From CAZUVQ01 sp964623915 (GTDB lineage: Bacteria > Bacillota > Clostridia > UMGS1883 > UMGS1540), in the NCBI GenBank assembly GCA_964623915.1, contig CAZUVQ010000004.1, positions 1 to 34,294 on the forward strand: a stretch of 34,294 nt of DNA. Reading direction: 5' to 3'. Below the pieces are notes generated by a model. It ran no database searches. It saw only the letters and a program-made list of their open reading frames with translations, and was not told the origin of the DNA. Both the position numbers and the translations under genes were made by a program. Shown here piece by piece: positions 16,270 to 24,012 of this stretch (within the stretch, counting starts at the first letter, position 1; each line of letters begins with the position of its first letter).

Positions 16270-16297
16270 TTTGCATAGTTCTATTCCAATTTTGCAT
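16270..16297. repeat. Direct repeat TTTGCAT, 21-base spacing, upstream of adhE
   Basis: TTTGCAT occurs at 16270-16276 and 16291-16297, exactly 21 bases (two helical turns) apart, about 50-75 bases upstream of the adhE -10 element. This arrangement is compatible with an activator binding site, possibly for the neighbouring LysR protein, but short AT-rich repeats also arise by chance. Confidence 0.4.
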
Positions 16298-16341
16298 TTC
16301 AAAATAAATGGAAAGTGTGTTAAATTATTAACGAACGAAGA

Positions 16342-16359
16342 TTGTTTATAATTTAACAA
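16342..16359. promoter_or_regulatory. Rex operator overlapping the adhE -10 element
   Basis: TTGTTTATAATTTAACAA matches the Firmicutes Rex consensus TTGTTAANNNNTTAACAA at 13 of 14 defined positions. It covers the probable -10 TATAAT (16347-16352) of adhE; the -35 is poor. Rex releases DNA when NADH rises, so AdhE would be made when reduced cofactor accumulates, as known for clostridial adhE genes. Confidence 0.8.
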
Positions 16360-16376
16360 AGTTAGGGTGAGTTATT

Positions 16377-18986
16377 ATGAAAAGAAACTATGAAATTGTC
16401 GACAGTCCTGAAGCATTACAAAAATTGATGAATAAGATAAGAGCTGCTCAACGAGAGTTTGTATCATTTACTCAGGAACAGGTTGATGAAATTTTTAAAG
16501 CTGCGGCAATAGCTGCCAACAAGCAAAGGATTCCACTCGCAAAGATGGCCGCATCAGAGACGGGAATGGGTGTTGCAGAGGATAAGGTTATCAAAAATCA
16601 CTATGCTTCCGAATACATTTATAATGCATATAAAAATGTAAAAACGTGTGGTGTGATTGAGGAAGACAATGCATTCGGCATTAAAAAAATTGCAGAACCG
16701 ATTGGTTTGATTGCGGCTGTTATTCCAACAACAAATCCGACATCAACTGCGATTTTCAAAACTCTTATTGCATTAAAGACGAGAAATGGTATTATTTTAA
16801 GCCCACATCCAAGGGCAAAAAAATCAACAATTGAAGCTGCAAAAATTGTGCTTGAAGCAGCTATCGAAGCAGGCGCACCAAAGGATATTATAGGCTGGAT
16901 TGATGTTCCTTCCCTTGAACTTACCAATACAGTTATGAAGGAAGCTGACATAATTCTTGCCACAGGCGGACCGGGAATGGTTAAGGCTGCATACTCATCA
17001 GGAAAACCTGCAATTGGCGTAGGACCCGGTAATACACCTGCAATCATAGATGATTCTGCAGATATTATTCTTGCAGTAAACTCTATTATACACTCAAAAA
17101 CCTTTGATAATGGAATGATATGTGCTTCCGAACAGTCAGTTATTGTAATGCAAAGCGTATACGAAAAGGTTAAGAAGGAATTTATTGACCGTGGTTGTTA
17201 CTTTCTGAATATTGATGAAACAGAAAAAGTAAGAAAAATTATGATAATAAACGGAGCATTAAATGCAAAAATCGTAGGCCAGACAGCACATGCAATAGCA
17301 AAGCTGGCTGATATTGATGTTCCTGTAAACACTAAAATTTTAATCGGTGAAGTAAAAAGCGTTGATATATCAGAAGAATTTGCCCATGAAAAGCTATCAC
17401 CGGTCCTTGCTATGTATAAGGCAGCAGATTTTTCTGATGCCCTCTCAAAAGCTGAACACTTAATAGCAGACGGCGGATACGGACACACATCAAGTATTTA
17501 TATTGATACAATATCACAAAAAGATAAGCTCGCAGAGTTTTGTGAAAGGATGAAAACATGCCGTATTCTCGTAAATACCCCGTCTTCTCACGGAGGTATT
17601 GGTGACCTTTATAATTTCAAGCTTACACCGTCCTTAACACTTGGCTGTGGTTCATGGGGAGGAAACTCAGTCTCGGAAAATGTTGGAGCTTTGCATTTAT
17701 TAAATATAAAAACAGTTGCCGAGAGGAGAGAGAATATGCTTTGGTTCAGGACGCCCCAAAAGGTATATATTAAAAAAGGCTGTCTGCCTGTTGCACTTGA
17801 TGAGCTTAAAAATGTTTTGGGGAAGAAGAGGGTTTTCATTGTAACTGACTCATTCCTTTACAATAATGGTTATACTAAGCCAATCACAGAAAAGCTCGAT
17901 GAAATGGGAATAATGCATAAAACCTTCTCTGATGTTGCGCCTGACCCTTCGCTTGCAAGCGCAAAAAAAGGTGCCGCTGAAATGACTGCCTTTGAACCGG
18001 ATTGCATTATAGCGGTAGGCGGCGGCAGTGCAATGGATGCAGCTAAAATTATGTGGGTTATGTATGAACACCCCGAAGCTGATTTCATGGACATGGCAAT
18101 GCGTTTTATTGATATTAGAAAAAGAATTTACAATTTTCCGAAAATGGGCGAAAAAGCCTACTTCATAGCTGTTCCCACATCGGCAGGAACAGGTTCTGAG
18201 GTTACCCCGTTTGCAGTTATCACAGATGAAAAGACCGGTATTAAATATCCGCTTGCAGATTATGAGCTAATGCCAAATATGGCAATAGTTGATGCCGATA
18301 TGATGATGAATGCACCTAAAGGCTTAACGAGTGCTTCCGGTATTGATGCATTAACACATGCGCTTGAGGCGTATGCAGCAATGCTTGCAACTGACTATAC
18401 TGACGGCTTGGCACTGCGCTCCATAAAAATGATTTTTGAATATTTGCCAAGAGCATATGATAACGGCCCGAACGACCCTGTAGCACGCGAAAAAATGGCA
18501 AATGCGGCAACAATGGCAGGTATGGCATTTGCTAATGCTTTCTTAGGTGTATGCCACTCCATGGCACATAAGCTTGGTGCATTTCACCATTTGCCCCATG
18601 GAATTGCAAATGCTTTGATGATTTGCGAAGTAATGAGATTCAATGCTTCAGAAGCACCCACAAAGATGGGTACATTTTCGCAGTATGACCACCCGCATAC
18701 ACTCGCGCGCTATGCAGAGATAGCTGATTACCTTGGTATTCATGGCAAAAATAATCAAGAAAAGCTTGATAAACTCATAAAAGAAATTGATGCTCTTAAA
18801 GAAAAGGTTGGAATAAAAAAGACAATCAGAGATTATGGAATTGATGAAAAAGACTTTTTGAAAAACCTTGATGAAATGACTGACCAGGCATTTGATGACC
18901 AGTGCACAGGGGCAAACCCAAGGTACCCACTCATGAGTGAAATAAAGGAAATGTATCTTAAAGTTTATTACGGAGGTGCAAAGTAA
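16377..18986 (+). CDS. adhE: Bifunctional acetaldehyde-CoA/alcohol dehydrogenase AdhE
   Basis: This 869-residue enzyme reduces acetyl-CoA to acetaldehyde and then ethanol, using two NADH. Residues 1-440 are the CoA-acylating aldehyde dehydrogenase, with catalytic C249 in DNGMICASEQSV. Residues 460-869 are the iron-dependent alcohol dehydrogenase, with nucleotide motif GGGSAMDAAK (about 548-557) and metal ligands in GIDALTHALEA and HSMAHKLGAFHHLPHG. The family length of 860-890 is kept and both active sites look intact. The start follows AGGGTGAG. A Rex box lies in the promoter. AdhE usually assembles into long filaments (spirosomes). Its stop overlaps the start of the following kinase gene. 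Confidence 0.97.
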   Translation: MKRNYEIVDSPEALQKLMNKIRAAQREFVSFTQEQVDEIFKAAAIAANKQRIPLAKMAASETGMGVAEDKVIKNHYASEYIYNAYKNVKTCGVIEEDNAFGIKKIAEPIGLIAAVIPTTNPTSTAIFKTLIALKTRNGIILSPHPRAKKSTIEAAKIVLEAAIEAGAPKDIIGWIDVPSLELTNTVMKEADIILATGGPGMVKAAYSSGKPAIGVGPGNTPAIIDDSADIILAVNSIIHSKTFDNGMICASEQSVIVMQSVYEKVKKEFIDRGCYFLNIDETEKVRKIMIINGALNAKIVGQTAHAIAKLADIDVPVNTKILIGEVKSVDISEEFAHEKLSPVLAMYKAADFSDALSKAEHLIADGGYGHTSSIYIDTISQKDKLAEFCERMKTCRILVNTPSSHGGIGDLYNFKLTPSLTLGCGSWGGNSVSENVGALHLLNIKTVAERRENMLWFRTPQKVYIKKGCLPVALDELKNVLGKKRVFIVTDSFLYNNGYTKPITEKLDEMGIMHKTFSDVAPDPSLASAKKGAAEMTAFEPDCIIAVGGGSAMDAAKIMWVMYEHPEADFMDMAMRFIDIRKRIYNFPKMGEKAYFIAVPTSAGTGSEVTPFAVITDEKTGIKYPLADYELMPNMAIVDADMMMNAPKGLTSASGIDALTHALEAYAAMLATDYTDGLALRSIKMIFEYLPRAYDNGPNDPVAREKMANAATMAGMAFANAFLGVCHSMAHKLGAFHHLPHGIANALMICEVMRFNASEAPTKMGTFSQYDHPHTLARYAEIADYLGIHGKNNQEKLDKLIKEIDALKEKVGIKKTIRDYGIDEKDFLKNLDEMTDQAFDDQCTGANPRYPLMSEIKEMYLKVYYGGAK

Positions 18987-19735
18987 TGAAATGTGATAAT
19001 ATTATTGCCAAGAGACCATTTAAAACTGTTTACAGAGACAATAATAAGGTTATCAAACTGTTTGATAAAAGCTTTTCAAAATCAGATGTTTTAAATGAGG
19101 CGTTAAATCAGGCAAGGATTGAGGAAACAGGGCTGCTTGTACCAAAGCTTTTAAATGTTTCAAACAACGACGGTAAGTGGGCGATTGAATCTGAATTCAT
19201 TGAGGGAAAAACTCTGGAAATGCTCATGGAGGAAAACCCTGAAAAAATGGATGAATACATTGAATTATTTGTAGATATCCAGATTTCTGTGCATGACAAA
19301 AAGGCACCGCTTTTAAATAAGCTAAAGGATAAAATGCACAGAAAAATACTTGAAACAGATCTTGATGCTACAATATGTTATGAGCTTTGTACAAGGCTTG
19401 AGAGTATGCCAAAGCATAAAAAAGTATGCCACGGTGATTTTAATCCGAGTAATATTATATTATCGGAAAACGGTAAGACTTATATTCTTGACTGGGCACA
19501 TGCGACACAAGGTAATGCAAGCGCAGATGTGGCACAGACTTATCTTTTGTTTTCCATTGCCGGAAAAGGTGACATTGCCGAAAAATACTTAAATTTATTC
19601 TGTAAAAAAACAGATACACCAAAAAAATATGTACAACAATGGATTCCCATTGTAGCAGCCTCACAGTTGTCTTTAAAAAAGAAAAATCAAGAAGATTTTC
19701 TGATGCACTGGATTGACGTTGTGGAGTACGAATAA
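18986..19735 (+). CDS. APH/choline-kinase-fold small-molecule phosphotransferase
   Basis: This 249-residue protein has the aminoglycoside phosphotransferase/choline kinase fold. The catalytic loop reads CHGDFNPSNIIL (H149, D151, N156) and the metal-binding Asp is in ILDWAHA (D169). The N-terminal lobe has a possible nucleotide lysine in NNKVIKLFDK and a second conserved feature in AIESEFIEGKTLE. The ATG overlaps the adhE stop (TAATG), so translation is coupled to adhE. The substrate is unknown; the family includes kinases for antibiotics, choline, sugars and amino-alcohols, and nothing here points to drug resistance. A link to alcohol, aldehyde or amino-alcohol metabolism is inference from position. 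Confidence 0.82.
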   Translation: MKCDNIIAKRPFKTVYRDNNKVIKLFDKSFSKSDVLNEALNQARIEETGLLVPKLLNVSNNDGKWAIESEFIEGKTLEMLMEENPEKMDEYIELFVDIQISVHDKKAPLLNKLKDKMHRKILETDLDATICYELCTRLESMPKHKKVCHGDFNPSNIILSENGKTYILDWAHATQGNASADVAQTYLLFSIAGKGDIAEKYLNLFCKKTDTPKKYVQQWIPIVAASQLSLKKKNQEDFLMHWIDVVEYE

Positions 19736-19743
19736 ATTGTTTA

Positions 19744-19777
19744 AAAAAACCTTGCAGCCGTGGCTGCAAGGTTTTTT
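19744..19777. terminator. Bidirectional terminator between the kinase and SLH genes
   Basis: A GC-rich stem (CCTTGCAGC with GCTGCAAGG) closed by a CGTG tetraloop has six A on the left and six T on the right, so it can stop transcription from both converging genes. Confidence 0.9.
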
Positions 19778-19794
19778 ATTCTAAAAATATTCTA

Positions 19795-21612
19795 TTATGG
19801 AAGTATTACAATTGTTGAAGCAACAAAAGCACCCATATCCATGTAGCCGGTGACAGTTGCATTCATGTTTTGCTTCAGAGCGGTTGTTGATACTTCTTTT
19901 CTTCCTACGCTGTCATAAATCTTAATTGTATTACTCTTAAAGAATACCTGTGTTGATACCAATTTACCGTTAGATTCCGTTGAGTCAAGAATAAAGAAGC
20001 CGTAAGCACCGTTGAGAATTGAAATCCTTCCTGTCAATGCAGAAGCAACGGTGGGGGAAGATGATGTAACTTTTGTTACAGTTTCCCCTTCAATAGCAAC
20101 TGTTACAGTTCCGTTTAATCTCAAATCATAAATAGTAGCCTCAATACCGTCAATTTCATAAAGTGCATCTCTTGAAAGACTGTATGTTGCGTTTTTACCA
20201 TCACTTTTAATTGTAATAGTTGGTTGAACAGCAATTTTTATTTCTTCAATAGTACCTGTATCTTTAAAGCTTGAGCTTGTAGCCTTGATAGAGGAAATCT
20301 GATTATATGTAAGCGTCATATTTACCTTATCACCGATTAATACATCACTTGTACTAACTGTTTTAGCGTTTCGCTCAACGGTAACTTCATCTGCAAAAGC
20401 ATATTGTTCTGTTTCGCCACTGCTCAATTCAACAAAAAGCAATACTTCTGGAGATAATACAATATTAGACACAGTACCAACAACAGTTGTTTGCCTTGGA
20501 GCTGCATTTATTACCATAACTTCACCATCTTTTAGATGAAGCTCAACATAAGTTCCTGCTTTTATACTTGAAAGAGAGCTTGCAGATTTACTGTATGTAA
20601 CAGAAACATTCTGTGAAACAGGAAACTCTAAAGCTTGTGAACTGCCTATTTCTTGAACCTTTATTTTTGAGCCTTTTGTTGCAGTAGATACGGAGGTTAC
20701 AGCACCTACAAAGATTTCATCACCTTTAATTGTAATGGCATCTATCTTGTATATATCAGAGCCCCTTTTTGTAATACAAATAATTGATTTTGGTGCTATG
20801 TCATTAACGGACGATAAATAACCGTCTATATAAACCTTCGTATCGGCTTTTGACAATACCGAAACTCCATTAGAATTACCGTCATAATCTGTATACATTA
20901 CGGTTCCTGCGTTAATTTTGTCAACAACTGCATATGTTCTCGTCTCATCGAGGGCATCTCTCATTCTGTAAAGCATTACAGCCATCTGAGCCCTTGTTAC
21001 TTTGTACAAAGGAACAAATTCAGTTGGCGTCATACCCTGCATGAGACCCTTTGAATATACGTAATTTACATAAGGCTTTGATGCCGCCGGTATATCGGCA
21101 CTGTCCTTATATACAGTAGGTGATGTGAGCGTTTCTGCCTCTGACACGGCATTCATTGCCTTAGTCATTAACGTGGCAACCTCATATCTTTTAAGAGCCA
21201 CATCAGAATTATCCTCGCTGATATATATAGACAGCTCACTGGTGGAAAGAACACCCTTATAAATAAGATAACATATTTCGCTGACATATTCTTGATTGTA
21301 TTCACTTACGATATCACCGTACAATTCAAATGCAATATCAATAAAATCTCCTGCATCATCATCAATAAAACCGAGAATTCTCGAGCAAAGAAGAAGTGCC
21401 TGAATTTTTGTTACAGAATCCTCCGGAGCAAATATTTTATTGTTGTAGCCTTTAATAATTCCAAGCTCAGCCATTTCTTCTATCTGTGTTTTTGCCCAGG
21501 AATACTCATTGCTTGTAACATCATCAAATGCTTTGGCAGCCGAAACCGATACTGTCAGCATGGATGCGAGAAATGCGAAAGATAATAATATCGATATAAA
21601 CTTTTTAAACAA
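19795..21612 (-). CDS. SLH-domain surface protein (605 aa)
   Basis: This secreted protein is likely part of, or attached to, the S-layer. A signal peptide (MFKKFISILLSFAFLASMLT, cleavage likely after VSA near residue 25) is followed by three SLH repeats: about 30-72 (FDDVTSNEYSWAKTQIEEMA), a degenerate one at about 95-150, and about 165-215 (YVNYVYSKGLMQGMTPTEF). The remaining 390 residues are beta-rich with short repeating modules and no catalytic motif. The frame is open to a GTG at 21621, but that lies within the AGGAG site; the TTG at 21612 has proper spacing. It has its own promoter and is monocistronic. Its partner in the cell wall is presumably a secondary polymer bound by SLH repeats. 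Confidence 0.88.
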   Translation of the reverse strand: MFKKFISILLSFAFLASMLTVSVSAAKAFDDVTSNEYSWAKTQIEEMAELGIIKGYNNKIFAPEDSVTKIQALLLCSRILGFIDDDAGDFIDIAFELYGDIVSEYNQEYVSEICYLIYKGVLSTSELSIYISEDNSDVALKRYEVATLMTKAMNAVSEAETLTSPTVYKDSADIPAASKPYVNYVYSKGLMQGMTPTEFVPLYKVTRAQMAVMLYRMRDALDETRTYAVVDKINAGTVMYTDYDGNSNGVSVLSKADTKVYIDGYLSSVNDIAPKSIICITKRGSDIYKIDAITIKGDEIFVGAVTSVSTATKGSKIKVQEIGSSQALEFPVSQNVSVTYSKSASSLSSIKAGTYVELHLKDGEVMVINAAPRQTTVVGTVSNIVLSPEVLLFVELSSGETEQYAFADEVTVERNAKTVSTSDVLIGDKVNMTLTYNQISSIKATSSSFKDTGTIEEIKIAVQPTITIKSDGKNATYSLSRDALYEIDGIEATIYDLRLNGTVTVAIEGETVTKVTSSSPTVASALTGRISILNGAYGFFILDSTESNGKLVSTQVFFKSNTIKIYDSVGRKEVSTTALKQNMNATVTGYMDMGAFVASTIVILP

Positions 21613-21643
21613 AGCTATCACTCCTATATATTATAGTAATTAT

Positions 21644-21672
21644 ATAATACCACAATATTTTGTATAGTTCAA
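21644..21672 (-). promoter_or_regulatory. Promoter of the 605-aa SLH protein gene
   Basis: On the minus strand TTGAAC (21672-21667) and TATTAT (21649-21644) are 17 bases apart, about 30 bases from the gene start. Confidence 0.78.
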
Positions 21673-21714
21673 CATTTTTTTTACTTTTTTAGCATATTTT
21701 TAAAGTTAAAAGCA

Positions 21715-21743
21715 TTGACTGAATAATAGAAAACTGGTATACT
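21715..21743 (+). promoter_or_regulatory. Promoter of the HAD phosphatase gene
   Basis: TTGACT (21715-21720) and TATACT (21738-21743) are separated by 17 bases, about 30 bases before the start codon. It diverges from the SLH gene promoter. Confidence 0.82.
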
Positions 21744-21772
21744 CATAATAACAAAAATAAAGGATGAATAAA

Positions 21773-22327
21773 ATGAATGCATTTGATTTTGACAAAACTA
21801 TATATAATGGTGACAGTTCAATTGATTTTTATATATTCTGTGTAATGCGGCATCCCTCAATTATTAAATATCTGCCCATTCAGTCATTGGCATATTTCAA
21901 ATGCTTATTTGGGATGATAACAAAGACGAAAATGAAGGAGGTCTTTTACAGATACTTTGAAGGCTTAAAAGATATTGATAATGAGGTTGACGTGTTTTGG
22001 GGAAATAACATGCACAAAATTAAAAAATGGTATAAAGAAATGAAAAAAGAGGACGATGTAATAATATCGGCTTCACCTTATTTTTATCTAAAGCCTTTGT
22101 GCGATAAGCTTGGTATAAAGTATCTTTTAGCATCTGATGTAGATAAAAAAAGCGGCAAATACAAAGGGCTTAATTGTTGGGGAGAGGAAAAACCTAAAAA
22201 ATTCAAAGAACAATTTCCAAGCATTGTTTTGGAAAATTTTTATTCTGATTCCTATTGCGATACTCCTATGGCTAAAATCTCAAAAAAGGCATTTATTGTT
22301 AAAGGTGACAATATTTTAAAATGGTAA
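21773..22327 (+). CDS. HAD-superfamily phosphatase, phosphoserine-phosphatase-like (IB)
   Basis: This 184-residue protein shows the HAD signature: motif I DFDKT (nucleophile D5, acid D7), motif II ISASPYFYLKPL, a later conserved Lys in KSGKYKG, and motif IV FYSDSYCDTPMA. The cap segment between motifs I and II is helical and of IB type. Related proteins include lipid-linked phosphatases such as PgpC and phosphoserine phosphatases; the substrate is not determined. ATG 21773 is preferred to ATG 21764, because the latter overlaps the AAAGGA site. It lies upstream of ypeB on the same strand, with a 65-base gap and no terminator. Confidence 0.85.
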   Translation: MNAFDFDKTIYNGDSSIDFYIFCVMRHPSIIKYLPIQSLAYFKCLFGMITKTKMKEVFYRYFEGLKDIDNEVDVFWGNNMHKIKKWYKEMKKEDDVIISASPYFYLKPLCDKLGIKYLLASDVDKKSGKYKGLNCWGEEKPKKFKEQFPSIVLENFYSDSYCDTPMAKISKKAFIVKGDNILKW

Positions 22328-22392
22328 AAATATTGAATAATTGACCCAAATTTACTTAAACTATTACTAAAAGCTCGAACGGAGATTACTAT

Positions 22393-23745
22393 ATGAAGTT
22401 TTTTGATAAATTTGGTTCTCATAACAAAATACTGAAATATTTTTTGATAGCAGTTGTGGTGACAGCTTTTGCCGTGCTGTTTTTTTCTACCAGAAAATAC
22501 TATACAATTGTGCAAAAGTACAGATATGATACGGTAAACAAGTATAAAAGGGAGATAAGTGAACTTATAACTGAAGTTGAAGGAATTAGTGATAATCTAT
22601 ATAAAGCATATTTGTGTGAGGATAATTGCCAGACGGCAAAAGTGGTAAGCGGCATTTATTCTGATACGGCATTTGCGGCGTCATCATTAAATAATTTACC
22701 TTCTGATAGCGGAATTCTTGAAAACTGTGTAAAATTTGTAAATCAAGTGGGCGATTATTCGGCATCATCCGCTTTAAAGGTTTTGGATGAAAAAAAACTA
22801 ACTGATGAAGAGAGAAAAACATTTTTAGATTTCGCTAAGTACTCCGAAAGTCTTTTAGAATCTTTGGTTAATTTATCAGATAACATAAATGCCGGCCATA
22901 CTGATTTGAGCGTGTTTGCCAATATCAGTTATAAGGAAAACCCATTTAAAGATACATTCAGCTCAATTAAAGAAAGTTTTGGTGATTATGAATCTCCAAA
23001 ATATGACGGTAAATATTCGGGTAGCTTAAAAAAGCCGGCTGATTTTACAGGGCATTCATCAATAACGGCAGAAAATACAATTAATATTGTAAATGAAAAG
23101 ATGGGGCAAAATATTACGGATTATAATATATATGAATCGCAAACCGATACCGCCGGAAAGCTTTTTAATATAACATTTAAAAATAGTATTGGAAATGAGA
23201 TTTATGCAGCAGTAACAGAGAAGGCAGGCGTTATAATAAGCTATGATTCACAAAGGATACCAACAGCTACAAATTATGAATTAAATGATGCGATAGAGGC
23301 GGCAAAAAAATATGTCACAAGCAATGGGTTTTCAGATTTTAGTGTATACGAATATGAAATTTATGAAAATATCGCCACTGTTTTTTTGGCTGATAAAGAA
23401 AAAGATGTAATTTATTATCCGGCAACAGTTAAATTGAAAGTTGCTCTTGATAACCTTGAAATCCTATATATTGATTACAGCGGTTATCTGAATATGCTAA
23501 ACAACAAAACTAATTTAACGCATAATTATACTGATGAGGAAGTTCGTGAAAAGCTATCGAATTACAGTGTTTCTGAAATAAACAAGGCAGTAATTTCCGA
23601 CAGCTATAAATACGATTATCCTGTTTATGAAGCAAAAGTAAGCTTAAATGATAAAAAATTTCTTATTTATCTCAGTGGAGAGAATTTAAAGCAAGAAGGT
23701 ATTTCAATAGTAACTGAGAATAATTTATCAAGATATGTGCAATAA
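22393..23745 (+). CDS. ypeB: Spore germination protein YpeB
   Basis: This 450-residue protein matches YpeB in length and layout: an N-terminal membrane anchor (about residues 15-33, YFLIAVVVTAFAVLFFS), a helical region of about 180 residues, then three PepSY-like modules (beginning near ITAENTINIVNEKMG, ELNDAIEAAKKYV and YTDEEVREKLSNY). In Bacillus YpeB protects and localises the cortex lytic enzyme SleB in the dormant spore. Here no sleB gene is adjacent; the upstream gene is a HAD phosphatase and the downstream gene a SASP. The start follows CGGAG at eight-base spacing. Expression in the forespore is expected from family knowledge, but no clear sigma-G promoter was identified. Confidence 0.85.
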   Translation: MKFFDKFGSHNKILKYFLIAVVVTAFAVLFFSTRKYYTIVQKYRYDTVNKYKREISELITEVEGISDNLYKAYLCEDNCQTAKVVSGIYSDTAFAASSLNNLPSDSGILENCVKFVNQVGDYSASSALKVLDEKKLTDEERKTFLDFAKYSESLLESLVNLSDNINAGHTDLSVFANISYKENPFKDTFSSIKESFGDYESPKYDGKYSGSLKKPADFTGHSSITAENTINIVNEKMGQNITDYNIYESQTDTAGKLFNITFKNSIGNEIYAAVTEKAGVIISYDSQRIPTATNYELNDAIEAAKKYVTSNGFSDFSVYEYEIYENIATVFLADKEKDVIYYPATVKLKVALDNLEILYIDYSGYLNMLNNKTNLTHNYTDEEVREKLSNYSVSEINKAVISDSYKYDYPVYEAKVSLNDKKFLIYLSGENLKQEGISIVTENNLSRYVQ

Positions 23746-23819
23746 AACCTCTTATATTACGTGATTTAGTGGTTAGAATAATAGTGTGCACAAAAATAAT
23801 ATTTAAGGAGCCCACCACA

Positions 23820-23984
23820 ATGTCACGAAGAGGCAGAATGAGCGAGAAGTTAAAAGAAGAAATCGCGAAAGAGCTTGGTGTATATGAAAAAGTAAAAAGG
23901 GACAACGGTTGGGGAGATGTATCCTCAAGGGACTGCGGAAATATTGTTACAAAAGCTATCGAGATAGCAGAACGAAATGTTTAA
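23820..23984 (+). CDS. Alpha/beta-type small acid-soluble spore protein (SspF-like)
   Basis: This 54-residue protein coats and protects spore DNA. It resembles Bacillus SspF: RRGRMSEKLKEEIAKELGVY, then NGWGDVSSRDCGNIVTKAIE. The EIA segment fits the cleavage site of the germination protease, and the GWGxxxxRDxGN motif is the SASP hallmark. Its C-terminal stop lies within the first bases of a terminator. The frame is open upstream to 23769, but ATG 23820 has AAGGAG at nine-base spacing and matches known N-termini. It is encoded right after ypeB on the same strand, forming a small spore cluster. Confidence 0.92.
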   Translation: MSRRGRMSEKLKEEIAKELGVYEKVKRDNGWGDVSSRDCGNIVTKAIEIAERNV

Positions 23985-24009
23985 AAAGAGGGCTTAATGC
24001 CCTCTTTTT
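23983..24009. terminator. Bidirectional terminator between SASP and SLH genes
   Basis: An 11-bp stem (AAAAAGAGGGC with GCCCTCTTTTT) with a five-base TTAAT loop overlaps the SASP stop codon and ends three bases before the stop of the converging SLH gene. A/T runs on both arms allow use in both directions. Confidence 0.9.
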
Positions 24010-24012
24010 AAA

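Noticed and set aside
23761..23810. Sigma-G promoter before the SASP gene
   Set aside because: GAATA at 23776-23780 resembles a -35, but the only -10-like sequence (AATAATA) is at the wrong spacing (14 bases).
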